Shown one piece after another: positions 47,783 through 59,855 of a stretch of 64,000 nt of DNA. Origin of the DNA: Planoprotostelium fungivorum. Taxonomy: Eukaryota > Evosea > Variosea > Cavosteliida > Cavosteliaceae. The translations under genes were made by a program, and so were the position numbers. Location of the stretch: assembly GCA_003024175.1 (NCBI GenBank), contig MDYQ01000015.1, positions 62,001 to 126,000 of the forward strand. Reading direction: 5' to 3'. The notes under the pieces are model-generated. The model did not search any database and was not told the origin of the DNA. It was given only the letters and a program-made list of their open reading frames with translations. Within the stretch, counting starts at the first letter, position 1. Each line of letters starts with the position of its first letter.

Positions 47783-49355
47783 ATGAGATCCATCCTTCTC
47801 TTAACGATCTCGATCGCCCTGGTGGTGGCGGATTGCTTCCCCCAATGCGAGAACGAAGGGAAATGTGTTTTCGAGGTGGCGGATGAGATTTGTCGCGGTG
47901 ATCCATATTGACGATACGCAGCCAGACAGTCGCAATAGCAGTCAAATGATCTATCAGTGCAAGTGCAGCTACTACTTTGACGGACCATCGTGCACCGTTC
48001 CATGGCGAGATGATTCAAAGTGAGACGCAGCAATCATCTACTCTCCACATTGTCGATCGCTCACAACATGCCTCATGCGACCTGACGTCTCTTCAGATGG
48101 ATGATCTACGTAAACGTCTATGTCGCTCTGACCACCATCTCCTTCTCTCTCGTCTTAGGTTGGGCCCTCTACGAGATCTACAAGGGAGGCAAGAAATTCT
48201 GGACCGAATTCTCCGTTGTCTCATACAGCATCATCATGGTCACCATCGGTGCATCGAGTGAGTCTCACACCTTCATCATCTCATGATGTTCACTTTCTAC
48301 CGTAACACTCCACCTCATCCATCTTATCGTGTGCATGAAGATCATCATCGTCTAAATCGAATAACAGTCCGAGTCATTCTGTGGGCCATCGATCCCCACA
48401 CCATTCGTGGTATAACATCTCTTTACGTCTACACGCCTCTCTATTCTATACCCATCATCTGCTGGTTCTCCGCAGCCTTCACCATGGCCGTCTACTGGTG
48501 AATTTGGGACGTCCCAAACCCGTCTGACCCTCGCAGGATGGAGACGGCTCACGTGGCTGAGACTCTCGCAGAGAGGTGAGAGAATTCTCGCGGAGAATCT
48601 GAAGCATTTCAGGCAGAGGTGGCCCTCTTATTGTCTTGTGGCCTTGGTGTATCTGTTACTCATACCCACTACCATCGGACAATCGATTTATCCAAACGTG
48701 TACGCCACGTTAATCGCATACGATGCTTGCTGCATCATTTTATTCTCCGTTTTCATTGGTCTCACGTGAAAACCTCGTTAGACATCATCTCTTCGTTGTG
48801 ATCTGATGTGACATGACAGGATTTATTTCGGGGTGAAGATGGTGAATATGTTCAAAGACAAGCCGAAATTGGATCAAGTAAAACGATTCCTCCGAAGGGT
48901 GATCGATCACCCTTCACCTCCGTCTCATCTCGATCAGATCACACACATGATGGTCGGCATGACCATCAACTTCATCCTCACACTCTTAACTGTCCTCGTT
49001 TTCAACTTTGCTTCGGCCACGCCTTACCCTTACATATCTATCCACGTGGCTTTAAGAGGTGCATCTACAACGTTGTAGAACGACGGACTGACCCGACATA
49101 GCCGAGGAAATTTCCATCTGCCTCTGCTTGTTGTATGCATTTTCCAGGAAGAAGAAGTCAGAAGGAGAAGAAGATAGTCAGACCATGGAGAGTAGAGGGA
49201 TAACACCTGTGCCTGTAAACGTGGAGAACGTGACAGAAAATCCAACGACACAACCTGTGCCGTCGGACAACTCATCGTCCATCGTGATGGACGATCGGAC
49301 GATGAGCGTGTCGATGAGCGTCGAGGGAGATCGTTCCAACGAGGGAGGAGTCTGA
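47783..49355 (+). CDS. EGF-like domain plus seven-helix membrane receptor
   Basis: The signal peptide MRSILLLTISIALVVA is followed by one EGF-like module. Removing a 46-nt intron joins CFPQCENEGKCVFE to PDSRNSSQMIYQCKC and YYFDGPSC, giving the six-cysteine pattern. Seven hydrophobic segments follow in successive exons: VYVALTTISFSLVLGWALY, VVSYSIIMVTIGAS, YSIPIICWFSAAFTMAVYW, CLVALVYLLLIPTTIG, AYDACCIILFSVFIG, MVGMTINFILTLLTVLVF and ISICLCLLYAF. The C-terminal tail of about 65 residues is Ser/Thr/acid-rich and looks cytoplasmic and phosphorylatable. The layout suggests an adhesion- or ligand-type receptor. The helices faintly recall the THH1/TOM1/TOM3 type rather than a classical GPCR family, so coupling to G proteins is not shown. 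All junctions followed keep the frame. Confidence 0.75.
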
Positions 49356-49557
49356 TGATGAGACGAGATGATCTCACGGAACATGCAGTGTAAAAAGAAT
49401 CGAGACATACAAGTAGATATCCTCTTCTAATGTGATTTATTCTCATCTACTGATTACTGCTTGTGATGTGAGATGAAAAAGAATGCCATAAGAGTCTCTT
49501 TACATTCTGTAAGATTTGTTACAAAGCTGGTGATACAAAATGTGCTGAGCTCGTTCA

Positions 49558-50719
49558 TCATGCAACGGCAGGTGATTGAGCTAAAAGTTGGCTGCTCTGT
49601 TGATTCATGTCCTTCGCGTGCTCCTCTAATTCTTCCTCTGTCATATTCCACCAGATATCACTCCAACAGAAGACCTGAACGTTCGTCAATCTACAACGAG
49701 CCCGTACAGCCCCCACCTGCTTGTGAAATTTCAAGAAGATCTCGATCTCGGATGCGATGAGCTGATTTTCTACACGGCTGCCTAAACCAAAGAGTTTGCA
49801 CTGTATGGTGACCAGTTTGTAAGCACAGACCATGGGAAATTTGGTACAGTTTTCCCGCCAATTTTCTACCTGCCACTGTGGCTGGAGGGGTCCCAATTTG
49901 CTAACTTTTCCTTGGAAGGTTTGTGGGTCCTCAGAGGGTTTCTGGTGTTTCTTGTCCGCGAGTTGATCGACGGCAAGGTCCATGTAATGGACTGATCGCT
50001 TCTTCAAGATGTCTTCGGGAAGGTTCAAGGCGTTGTCTTCAAATTGCATGGTCTGATGTATGGCTGGTGTCTGATCTGTATCAGAGGTGATCATGTATAA
50101 GATGACACATCCGCATCCAATCTCTTTCAGATGAGGAAGAATGAAATACATACCTCTTCCTTCTTATCTTCTGGCTTCATTTCTTTGTGGATGGTCTCGA
50201 TGATGAAGGTAAATTTCTCTCCCATGAATGGGTTAGTGATGACTGTCTTGCAATAAGGATAGCAATCCCAAGCCTGTTGATCCCATCAGCGACAGTAGAA
50301 CACGCACGTCTACCTTCTCCTCCAAACGTAGGGCGGACGATGGAAGTACCGCCTTGAGATAGCCAGGAACATAACTGCAATTCTCAACATCTACAGATGA
50401 AGATGAGGCACCTGTGCAGGTAATAGATCTTCTCAGTGTAGACTCCCTCTCTTCCCATAGCCTCATCGAAATACTTCTCTTCTTTAATCAACTTGATGCC
50501 GTCGGAAGAAGTGGTTGCTTCTCTGCAACCTCTTGGAACACTGTATCTCTGTCCTGATTGGATCTTCAATGTCTGATACCAATCCATCGATCAGAGTGAG
50601 ATCTTACCCTTGTGGAATTCATCCATAGAGAATGGCATGACCACACGGACTTCTCGGTAGATGGTCATGCTGTATCGCCTCCTATCAGCGGAAATTGAAA
50701 GGCGCGTTTCCGGATCCAT
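49558..50719 (-). CDS. Phosphatidylinositol transfer protein, class I
   Basis: Soluble lipid carrier that exchanges phosphatidylinositol and phosphatidylcholine between membranes and feeds phosphoinositide synthesis. The family landmarks are in order: MTIYREVRVVMPFSMDEFHKG, QRYSVPR, GREGVYTEKIYYLH, VPGYLKAVLPSSALRLEEK | AWDCYPYCKTVITNPFMG, FTFIIETIHKEMKPED, then late MVCAYKLVTIQCKLFGLGSR and VFCWSDIWWNMTEEELEEH. The conserved Trp pairs near the C-terminus, used for membrane contact, are present. The ATG at 50719 opens the frame (MDPETRLS); an internal ATG at about 50668 begins exactly where the family normally starts, so either is possible. Length of about 270 residues fits. A second phosphoinositide gene, the 5-phosphatase, lies in the same window. 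Confidence 0.88.
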
Positions 50720-50918
50720 CGTCTACAAATCATACTTCATCATCCTTTTCTTCATTTTCCTCGCCAGAAGACAACGACAGAAGCGATAGACCTTTTCAGA
50801 ATCGATCTTGATTTCTGATTGGTCTCATTTATCTCTGGAACGAAAAAACATCTCTCATTTTTCGAACCAAAAATAGAATCTCTAGAACACACTGAAAGCG
50901 ATCGACAATCATCACAAG

Positions 50919-52367
50919 ATGCACAACACCGGACATAGCACCATCAGATTGCCTAGTCTGACGACGAAGCTGGTAGGGACATATCGTTACGTCACTGACT
51001 CACTCTTCCAATCAGCCTGATCTCAGTATGATGAAATGTGAAGATCTGCCCACCACACCCACACACATCAAGAAGCATCGGCAACAATTGTCTCCCGGCA
51101 GATCCGTCGTTCATCCTGGTCGAGCTGACGATCCCCAACCCAGATCACCCGATTTCACATTTGGCAATCGTACAAAGTATTCAGAGAGCGTGCGTGTCTG
51201 ACCATAAAACACCATAGCTGAACGATTCAGGTGGAGCAGGTCGTCTACCCTCGATCCACCAAGTTGGTGACGGAGGAGATCGCGAGGAAAGAAGAGATCT
51301 ATAATCGATCTCCACTCGGGAGAGCGAAGAAATCTGCGGCGGCGGCCCCACCGCAGGAGGGCCCATTCGGTATACGAACGCAATTTGGTGAAGGTGAGAG
51401 CGAGCGTCACTTCAATGACCTCTGACGAGAGGTGAAGGCGTGGACACGAGCTTGCGATACGAAGAGAAAGACGTTCCACAGGAAGTTATCGAGAGGAGCC
51501 TGCGTCATCACAACAATTACGAATCGGGCCAGCAGCGCAAATTGAACTACGATTGGACGTCCTCTGGCATCGACGTGAAGAACCACAGCTTCGGTAAATC
51601 GAATGCAATGGAGAAAGCTGGTGTCTCTGATTGCCTCGATTGGTACGAGAATGAAGAATTAGACGAGGAGAGGAAGAGGGCTCTACGTAGACCCACGGGG
51701 TGGGTGATGTACGTACGGTGATGAGACTGACATCACGAAGGAGCAAAGACGTGGTGAACAAGCATTCGAATTCGGTAGTCTATGGAATGCACACTGGTGG
51801 ATACGATAATATCTCGGACATCATTCACGGAGGCTACAGTCAATCGTCCAGCACAGACGATCGTTTGGGACGTACCAATACGCCTGGACTGATGAACACA
51901 GCGAGTGAGTTGTATATGTTCCATAGTGTCTGATCATCGTGTCGACAGACGGTGCCAGACAAGATGGAACTGCCTTCGGTATTTCGACCTACAAGAACAA
52001 CAATAGTTTCACGTTGAAACCAAACTCGCCGCCGAATCGCGTGAGAAATTGTCGCATCCCTCTCATCTGATGTCACCTCTTAACACTGTTATAGCGAACA
52101 GATCCATACGCCAAGACAGAAGCGTTTACACAGGGAAGAGGAAATTATGAAGAAGATTGGGTTAAACCACGGACGGAAGAAGAGGTGTTTCGTGCTCGTG
52201 CTGGATTATAGACTCACTCGCTGCAGTTGTTCGACATCGTCAGATCAGCCGGTGTTCTTCAAGACGAACAGCTACATCGCGAGATTTTGAGAGCTCTGAA
52301 AGAGAACGGTAGCATCGTCAACGTCCACAATTATCAGAAGGCTTTGTCTGTGTGGCACGAAAAGTGA
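50919..52367 (+). CDS. EFHB/CFAP21-like ciliary protein (tentative)
   Basis: It begins MHNTGHSTIRLPSL and has VVHPGRADDPQPRSPDFTFG, VTEEIARKEEIYNRSPLGRA, VPQEVIERSLRHHNNYESGQ, QRKLNYDWTSSGID, SFGKSNAMEKAGVSDCLDW and DGTAFGISTYKNN. Recurrent (T/P/S)(A/F)FG(I/N/K) motifs and the 'NY.(S/G)GQ..R.Y.W' segment are what I know from EFHB (CFAP21), a protein inside the doublet microtubules of cilia and flagella. The last exon (ELLQLFDIVRSAGVLQDEQL .. WHEK) may be a remnant of the EF-hand region. I did not prove each splice junction. If correct, the organism makes a flagellum at some stage. The alternative is an unrelated cytoskeletal protein. Confidence 0.6.
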
Positions 52368-52566
52368 AGAGATGTTTGAAGATGGAAGAAGAATCAATGG
52401 AACGGTAATGGAGTCTCACCTATCCCAGAGAGCTACACGTTCTCACCTTTGAAATATAAAAATGTAACGAAGATACTGTATTTCGCTCAATAAGATCATG
52501 CCATCGTCCTCGTGTGATCGTGAGAGATGATGAGATGGACATCAATTGACAATCTCAACTTTTTTA

Positions 52567-55500
52567 TTACACGGTTTCCAATGGAACGTTATTACCCAAC
52601 AACGCATCTCTGTCATCGCGCGACACCTTTCGGTAGACATCCATGTTCTCTCCTTGCTTTCTCAGCCATTCACTGCCCGCTGTTGCTCTCTCAGTCTCGT
52701 CACAAACTACGACGTGATCACCTTTCAGTGGATTCGAAGAAGAAGGTTTCTTGATGTTGTGAATGTCTGGTTTCTTGTATCGCTTGAGGAGAAGAGAAGA
52801 GACGACGACAGACACGGACGAGAAGGCCATGGCGAAACCGGCAAGCATGGGAGGGATCTGTCGGTGTCTTAGATCATCTTCTCTCCATCACGTTGCATTT
52901 GGATTGATTCAATGGATGACATCCATCGTGAGAAGAATAAACGAAGAATAAAACGAAGAATAAAACGAAGAATAAAACGAAGAATAAAACGAAGAATAAA
53001 ACGAAGAATAAAACGAAGAATAAAACGAAGCTTCACCTCAATGTGCCAAGGAACGAGGACTCCCGCAGCGAGTGGTATACCCAACACATTGTAGATGATT
53101 GCCCACAGATAATTCATCTGGATCTTTCTGAAAGTCTTCCTCGACAAGTCCACGGCCACCACAACGTCCCTCAGGTCACTCTTCACCAGAATCATCCCCG
53201 CCGCCTCCATGGCCACATCCTATTCGTTCACGTCAGACTACAACGATGTAGACGGACCCACCGTGCCCGCTCCGATGGCGATACCGACGTCTGCTTCTGC
53301 GAGTGCCACGCTATCGTTGATACCATCACCCACCATGGCGGTGATGTAGCCTCTGTCTTTCAGTTCTTTGATCTTCTTCGCCTTCTGAGAGGGAAGGACT
53401 TCTGCAAAGACGTTCGTGATGCCCAACTGTGATTACGTTCAGTCGTGCGATTCACTTGTCTCGTGTGGTTGATGTAGTTGAATGATGATAGTCAACGATC
53501 ATTTGAATCGGGTACAGAATGATGAAGAAGGTGTGCGGTGAACAAAAGAGTACGGGGAGATGATGAAAAGTGTAGATGAGCGATGAGAAGAGGAATTTGA
53601 GAGGATCACCTGAGCTGCGATGGCATTGGCTGTCGATCGATTATCTCCCGTGATCATCCACGTCTCGATGCCCAAAATGCGAAGGGCAGAAATGGTCGCC
53701 TTCGCCTCTGGTTTCACCGTATCGGCCGCAGCGAAAAATCCCGCAAATCTACCGTCGAACGAAGCGAGTGAGACTGTCCTCCCTTGTCTCTCTTGTGTCA
53801 TGATGGCTTCTTCCACGTCTGATTCAATGGAAACGTTATTCGAGATGAGGAATTTCCTGCTGCCGACCATGACCCTCACACCCTTGATCTACAACGAGTC
53901 AACTTGGAATTGTCATCGAATTTCCACCTTGCATGTGATACCCTCTCCCGGCTTAACCACGAATTCTTCCGGTTCGGAGAATTTGACGGAGAAATATTCC
54001 GTGGCGTATTTCACTGCGGACTTTGCGATCGGATGTTCCGAGGCTCGTTCCGCGGAAGCTACTTGCTCCCAAAATAGCTTCTCCACCGACCGTTGACCAC
54101 CGTTGACCACGAACGAATCTACAACGCTCGGTTTTCCACTGGTGAGTGTACCGGTCTTATCGAACGCGATGGCCGTGACACGGTAGGCGGTCTCGAGTAC
54201 GGCTCCACCCTTGATGAGTACGCCTGGGGTGGTGTGAGTACGTAGGTTACGTCGGAGGATTTACCCAGGGAAGCTCCGACACCTGTTCCGACCATGATGG
54301 CCGTCGGTGTGGCGAGACCTAAGGCACAGGGACAAGCGATGACTACAACGGAGATACAGAAGCGAAGGGCCAACAGCCACCGGTTCAACTTCCCTTCTCC
54401 CTCTGTAATCGACGTCGGTATTTTGGCGGGAAAATTTTGGCGGGAAATCACCTGCAGAGTGCTCGAACATGGTGGGGACACCGTAGGCGTGGAGTATGAT
54501 GACCCAGACGAAGAAAGTGGCGAGGGATAGAACGATGACTGAGGGTACAAAGACACCCGCGACCTGTGAGACTGATCAGACTCGTTGTAGATGGAGTATC
54601 ACCTTGTCGGCTAAGTTTTGAATGGGAGCTTTATCCGTCTGAGCTTCTTGTACCAAGCGAATGATCTGTGACAGTCCAGTATCCTTCCCCACCTACATCA
54701 CGTCACGAAAATTTCCACGAAATTTCTCCGCTGACTCACCTTGGTTGCCTTCATGTGGATGAGACCGGATAAGTTGATGGTTCCTCCGATGAGTTGATCT
54801 CCCGGCGACTTGGATACAGGCAGCGATTCTCCGGTGATCATGGATTCATCCAAGCTGGAATCGCCTGACACGACCACACCATCCGTAGGTACCTGTCAGA
54901 TATCAACATCGAAATCTCATCGAGTTTTCACGAGATGGAGTCCGAGGAGAGATGAATGGAAATAAAATGAAATAAAATAGTCACTTTGGATCCGGGAATC
55001 ACTTTGAGGTGATCGCCACGTTGAATGAGATCGATGTCCATGTTCTTCTCCTCTACAACCTGCCCGTTGTCGTCCAAGACGAGGAGCTAGAAGAAGATGA
55101 GTCAACGAGACTGACTGACGATCGATCACCGTGGCAATGGAGGGTTGTAGAACCATCAATTTCTGAATGGCTTCTGAGGTTCTGCCCTTGGCTAGGGTCT
55201 CAAAGTATTTTCCCAGAATGATGAACGTGATCAACGTGGCAGACGTTTCGAAAAACACCATGGCTGTAGATAATTAGAACCTCATCACGATGATCGTCTG
55301 TTTCATGATCTGATCATCAAGACGATCGTTTTTCTGATCATCACTTTTGCTTCGTGATGATCATCACGATCGTTTTCATGAATGTGAGGTTCAACTCATA
55401 GATTCAACTCACCGTGATTCATCGGGTCAAATATGTTGAGAAAAATCGCCAAGACCGAATACAAGTAAGCTGCCGTCGTACCCAGTACTACCAAGACATC

Positions 55501-56555
55501 CATGTTTCCTCCACCGTGTTTCAAAGACTTGTACGCTCCGATGTAAAATCTCTTGCCGATGTGAAACTGTACACGTCACGAAATATTCATTCTACAACGA
55601 GCCACACCTGCACCGGAGTAGTGAGAGCCCACAACAGGCAGTGGCTGAGTGGTAGACCCTCTACGAACGGATTCCACATGAGAATGCGATCGAGAGAACG
55701 GATCTCCATGAAGACCATGCCGATGAGAAAGACGGGGACGGAGAACATGAGAGACAGATGGAGTTGACCTTTGAGGTATTCTAACTCTTCGGTTCGGTTG
55801 AGAGAATCGTTCGTGGGTTCTTGTGCGAGGGAGGCAGTGAAGCCGACCTGATGGGAGTGAGATGATGTGTAGGGAGGATGATATCACATCTTCGATGGCG
55901 GAGATGATGCTGCGGGGACCGGTAAGGTCGGAATCGTATAGAACCTTAGCGCTATAGATGATTAGACGATTAGACGATGGAGGATTTGAGTTGGATGATA
56001 GGATGCTCAGTGGATGGTAGAGAGAAGATATTCACCTGTTCGTCGTGAGATTGACGGATATCTCTTTAACTCCCGTGTGAGATCCTACAACGTTCTCTAT
56101 GATAGATACACAAGATGCACAAGTCATTCCACCGATGGAAAGGTTCACAACATCTCCTTTCGTCTGTTTCTGTGTCAATGCAAGAGAAAGGATAGGTGTG
56201 ATGGAAAATGATGTTTGTGATGTGTTTTACGCCAATAAACGTGATCTCCCACCTGTTCGAGAATTTTGGCCTGAAAACCGACGTCTTCTATTGCTTCTCT
56301 TACTTTCTCTTCCTAATTAGCAATGTCAGCAGATCAATTTCATCAGAGAAGGAGGAGAAAGGTTCTATCTACCTCGGTAATATTGTAGTCGTAATAGACC
56401 TCTGCTTTCTCAGAGAGGAGGGCAACAGACACAGATATGACTCCATCTTGGCACCCGACATAGTTCTCTATCGTCGCAACACAAGCTCCACACGTCATAC
56501 CTCCTACGCTGAGCACTACCTTGCGGCGATCCACTGTCGCCGGCGGTCCTATCAT
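52567..56555 (-). CDS. Copper-transporting P-type ATPase (P1B-1)
   Basis: Exports Cu(I) using ATP, usually into the secretory pathway or out of the cell. Two N-terminal metal-binding domains carry GMTCGAC and a GMTC(A)SC-type site. The transmembrane core has the entry motif [19 protein letters not shown] with CPC, a dephosphorylation loop with [11 protein letters not shown], the phosphorylation site [12 protein letters not shown], the nucleotide-domain [17 protein letters not shown] and [20 protein letters not shown]. Then come [17 protein letters not shown] and [18 protein letters not shown], which supply the YN and MxxSS copper residues. The C-terminal tail is basic then acidic, about 60 residues. 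Start at 56555 ([12 protein letters not shown]) lies directly before the first metal-binding domain. An upstream ATG leads into a stop. The intron before the last exon holds a 12-bp minisatellite. Confidence 0.94.
52934..53031. repeat. 12-bp minisatellite in a copper ATPase intron
   Basis: Eight tandem units of AGAATAAAACGA, the first one base shorter, lie within an intron of the copper ATPase. Because 12 is a multiple of three it stays open in all frames and yields false peptides (RFIL or KRRI repeats). AATAAA occurs in every unit but reads on the plus strand, antisense to the gene. Confidence 0.9.
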
Positions 56556-57062
56556 TCTCTATCAGATATTGATTCGGCTTGGCATTCATTGCCAAGGGAT
56601 AAGAAGACATTTTCACCTTCTCCTGGCATGTTGAGGACGATGAGAGTGCGATGCTGTTCTCGTTTGTGATGGTGCGGCCCGAAAACCTTCCGTTACGTAA
56701 TTGTGAATTTCGACCTCAAGCTTCTCACAGAACAGTCGACCACACGTTCTTCACACGATTAGAGGAGAAATTGCTTTCGCCGAGAGAAGTAAGCCTGCCG
56801 CCTGCCGTTCATATGGATGGATGCAGACACTTGAAGAAGTGGACGAGGTTTCCACCTTAAGCTTTGCGATCGCTTCGACACGAGAAGTCGCTGACAGTGA
56901 TGTCAATCGATCTGTGAACCAGTATGACGACACAGACTGTACAATGTTTCACTACCGTGCACGGTAGACCAGGTGTTCTGAACACGCAATATGAGACGGT
57001 CTGGTGTTAATAAAGTCGCCAAATAGATGGATCGAATGGAGATCGTGATTGTATTCATTCAT
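56556..57062. other. Intergenic region, no gene seen
   Basis: The region lies upstream of the copper ATPase and beyond the 3' end of esterase E. Short frames at 56651-56860 (plus) and 56751-56933 (minus) show no domain. GAATGAATACAATC after the E stop may serve as a weak poly(A) region. Confidence 0.45.
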
Positions 57063-59706
57063 CTAAATGAACACCGATGTGAACAGAAAGGCATATACCA
57101 ATGCGGCAGAGAAGGACAACAGACTTCCTCTGTTGGGAATAGCAGCTGTGCTCACAGTGTCATTATGTGACGAAGTCCAGGCAGTGCTCTGTGTCGATCG
57201 GCTAGTTGTAGTGGAAGGAGGTGCTGGCTCGATCAAGCTGAGTGACCATACACCACAGGCTGTAGGACCTGAGGTGCTCACATCGACGAGGGTGATGTTA
57301 TTGTTGAAATTACAGTAATTCGTGATGACCTTCCAGCCACAGACCGAGTTGTAGATGGAGTACCTCAGGTCATCGTATCCGGAATATATCATGGTCCATC
57401 TGAAGAGGTCAGAAAGGCGTTCGTGATCGATGATGATGATGATGTCGATGATGAAGGTGCGCGTGACATCTCACCTCTGATCGGGCTGACCACTCTGGGC
57501 TTGTAGAGAAATTAACGAGCAGTTGTCGCTCACTGTCAGATAGAGTCCGGTCGACTGTAGACGTCAGAAGTGTCACACGATGCCCATACACGTTGTGTCT
57601 GAGGGTACCAAAGTGGTCGCTGTCCGATTGATAGAGCCATACCGGGTATATGTTATTCACGATGCTCAACGGTACTCCCTCTACAACGGGTCCGTTCTTG
57701 TAGCCAATTCTGCAAGTCGAATCAGCCGTCGTTCCTCATCGTGATACGAATCTCACCCGTAATTATACTGGATGTAACCTATGGTGTAATAGCCATCAGA
57801 TGGAAAGAGAGAAGGTGCTTGACTCTGATACGGCAGCGTGGGATAGTTGGCTGCGTTGTACAACACCATGGGCGGTATGTCTTCCCATGCATATCTGCGT
57901 GTCATCGATATCACGCCAGAGAGTGAGATGAGACACGCACCTCCAGCCAGTGTAAGATGAGTTGACAGGAATGACAGTGGACAGCACAAGCATGCCGTTC
58001 TGCAGCGAGTACTGCTGCACTGCGATCCACTTTGTGGGCACAGCTGCAGCCCCGGCGATCTGCACAGAGACTTCGAAGAGGTTGTTGCAATAACCCAAGA
58101 CTTCGGGATCAGAACAGTTGACTTGTCGAATAGATAAGCCTGAACGAGCGGATGAGTGGTGGAATACAACGTGCCTCATCTGCTGATCATTCACCTTGTG
58201 CTGTCTGATCAGCTACGAAGCTGATAGTCAGTGTGATGTTCGATGATGTTGTATTCATCGCCACAGTCTTCACACTCTCCAATTTGTTGAACGATGCTCC
58301 TGTTCTCTGTCATTCTACAACCTGCCATCACATTGCATCTCACCTGCAGAGACGAGATTCTTGTTGTAGAGCTTGTTGAGCAGACCGTTCGATATTCTCA
58401 ATCCAACAGGGACTTTGTTTCTCGGATGAATTCTACCTGCAGGGGCTTGCATGTCATCTGATGATGTTCATCAGATCACCGACATCATATGGGAAGGATT
58501 CTCACTCACGCAGATCTGTTGCAGTGTAGATAGACACGTTAGGTACCGTGTCCGCCACGTTCTTCTGTGCTTCTCTCAAGCTGCTTACTCCGTGGTAATT
58601 ACCCGCAGGCCAGCCCGCAAGCTGTACGATGAACCACGGAAGCGAGCTGTCGTTGTATCCAAAGTTGGCTCTCCACGATTGAATGAGATTCTTCAGTTGA
58701 CAATTGTAGATACCCGCCGAATTGAAATTGGCTTCTCCTTGATACCTGAGAGGACGTCATCATCCTTCTATAATGAGTCGTACCATATGACGGCTGATAT
58801 TCTCTGAGGTAAGAAGGGTGCTATATGTCCGTTGTAGAGGGAGGCGTAAGCAGGAACATCGTAACCATAGCAGTTGCCCTGTGTTCCAGGTGGCGACCAC
58901 AGTTCGATTTGAGTTCCTGAAGAGGCATGAGTATTTAAATACGAATAAATTTGATAAAAAATGTGAGACGTACCACCGACGGCCGTGAAGAAGAGGCCCA
59001 GGGGAATACGAGACGTATTGTACGTGAACAGAGCAGACAGATAACATCTGTGGCTTCATTAAGCGACGAGTTGAAGTGTGAGACTTACACCGCTGAGAAA
59101 CCGGACAAAGCGGATGGGCTATTGATATTCCAGCCGCCAGAATACTCTTTCAGAAGTCTACTCCGATTTAGTTTCTTCTAATGAGCAAGGATGTGTAAGG
59201 AGATACCTGATATCTGTATAGTTGGAGGCCGTGCTCAAGTAGGTCCCGCTGTCGAAGATGTTCGACATTGTGAATTGCATGTTGCTCTGTCCGGAACACA
59301 AGATGACATCACCAAAGAGGACATTCTGTTGGTGTGTCAGGAATGAGCAGCGATGAGAGCGCCACTCACGGTTAGCTGTTGCTGAGACGAGCCACTATAG
59401 ACCTTGATGCTAGCGAATTGAACATCGGTCACAATCGATCGGCACTGCAATAAGATCTCACGTGTAAGGGCCACCAGCTGATGTTGCAGGAAGAGAGTAG
59501 TTCCACGCACCGGTTGCATCGGCCGTAGCGGTTCCATTTCGTCCATTGAAGTTGACAATAACAGCCGCACTTCCATTGAGTCCATTACCCGCCAAGATGG
59601 CTTGCTGAGGAGCACGCTGCAAGACCATGTTATTAGTATACCCGCTCTGAAGGAGAGCACCCCAGACGGACAGGACAAATGAGATCAACAGAAGACTTCT
59701 CATCAT
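57063..59706 (-). CDS. Sialate O-acetylesterase-like protein, copy E
   Basis: Intact minus-strand member. The signal peptide is MMRSLLLISFVLSVWGALLQ, followed by TNNMVLQRAP, FGDVILCSGQSNMQF, QIELWSPPGTQGNCYGYDVP, YQGEANFNSAG, SLPWFIVQLAGWPAG and IHPRNKVPVGLRISN. The Ser/Thr linker and hydrophobic tail LSFSAALVYAFLFTSVFI suggest a GPI anchor. One intron (before LLKEYSGGWN) needs the acceptor GGAGTAG rather than a later AG to keep frame; copy A uses the matching phase. It groups with copy G: both have NCSDPEVLGYCNNLFEVSVQ where A, B and C have NCSDPEISAYCSNLFEISVQ. Yet the next ~115 bases are almost identical in all copies, which looks like gene conversion. Confidence 0.88.
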
Positions 59707-59855
59707 GTTGTGATGTTACCGCGTGGTAGTCTGGCTCGGTCGGACGAGAATGTGAATGTCGGGGTGATAGTCTCCGCGTAGTGGCATTGGAAATTCTCCG
59801 GTCACATTTTAGCGAAACTTCGCGACGTGATGACGTCGTCATTCGAGTTGCTCTC

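Noticed and set aside
52869-53216. Frames with RFIL (minus) and KRRI (plus) repeats
   Set aside because: The 12-bp repeat is divisible by three and stays open; the flanking copper ATPase exons splice around it.
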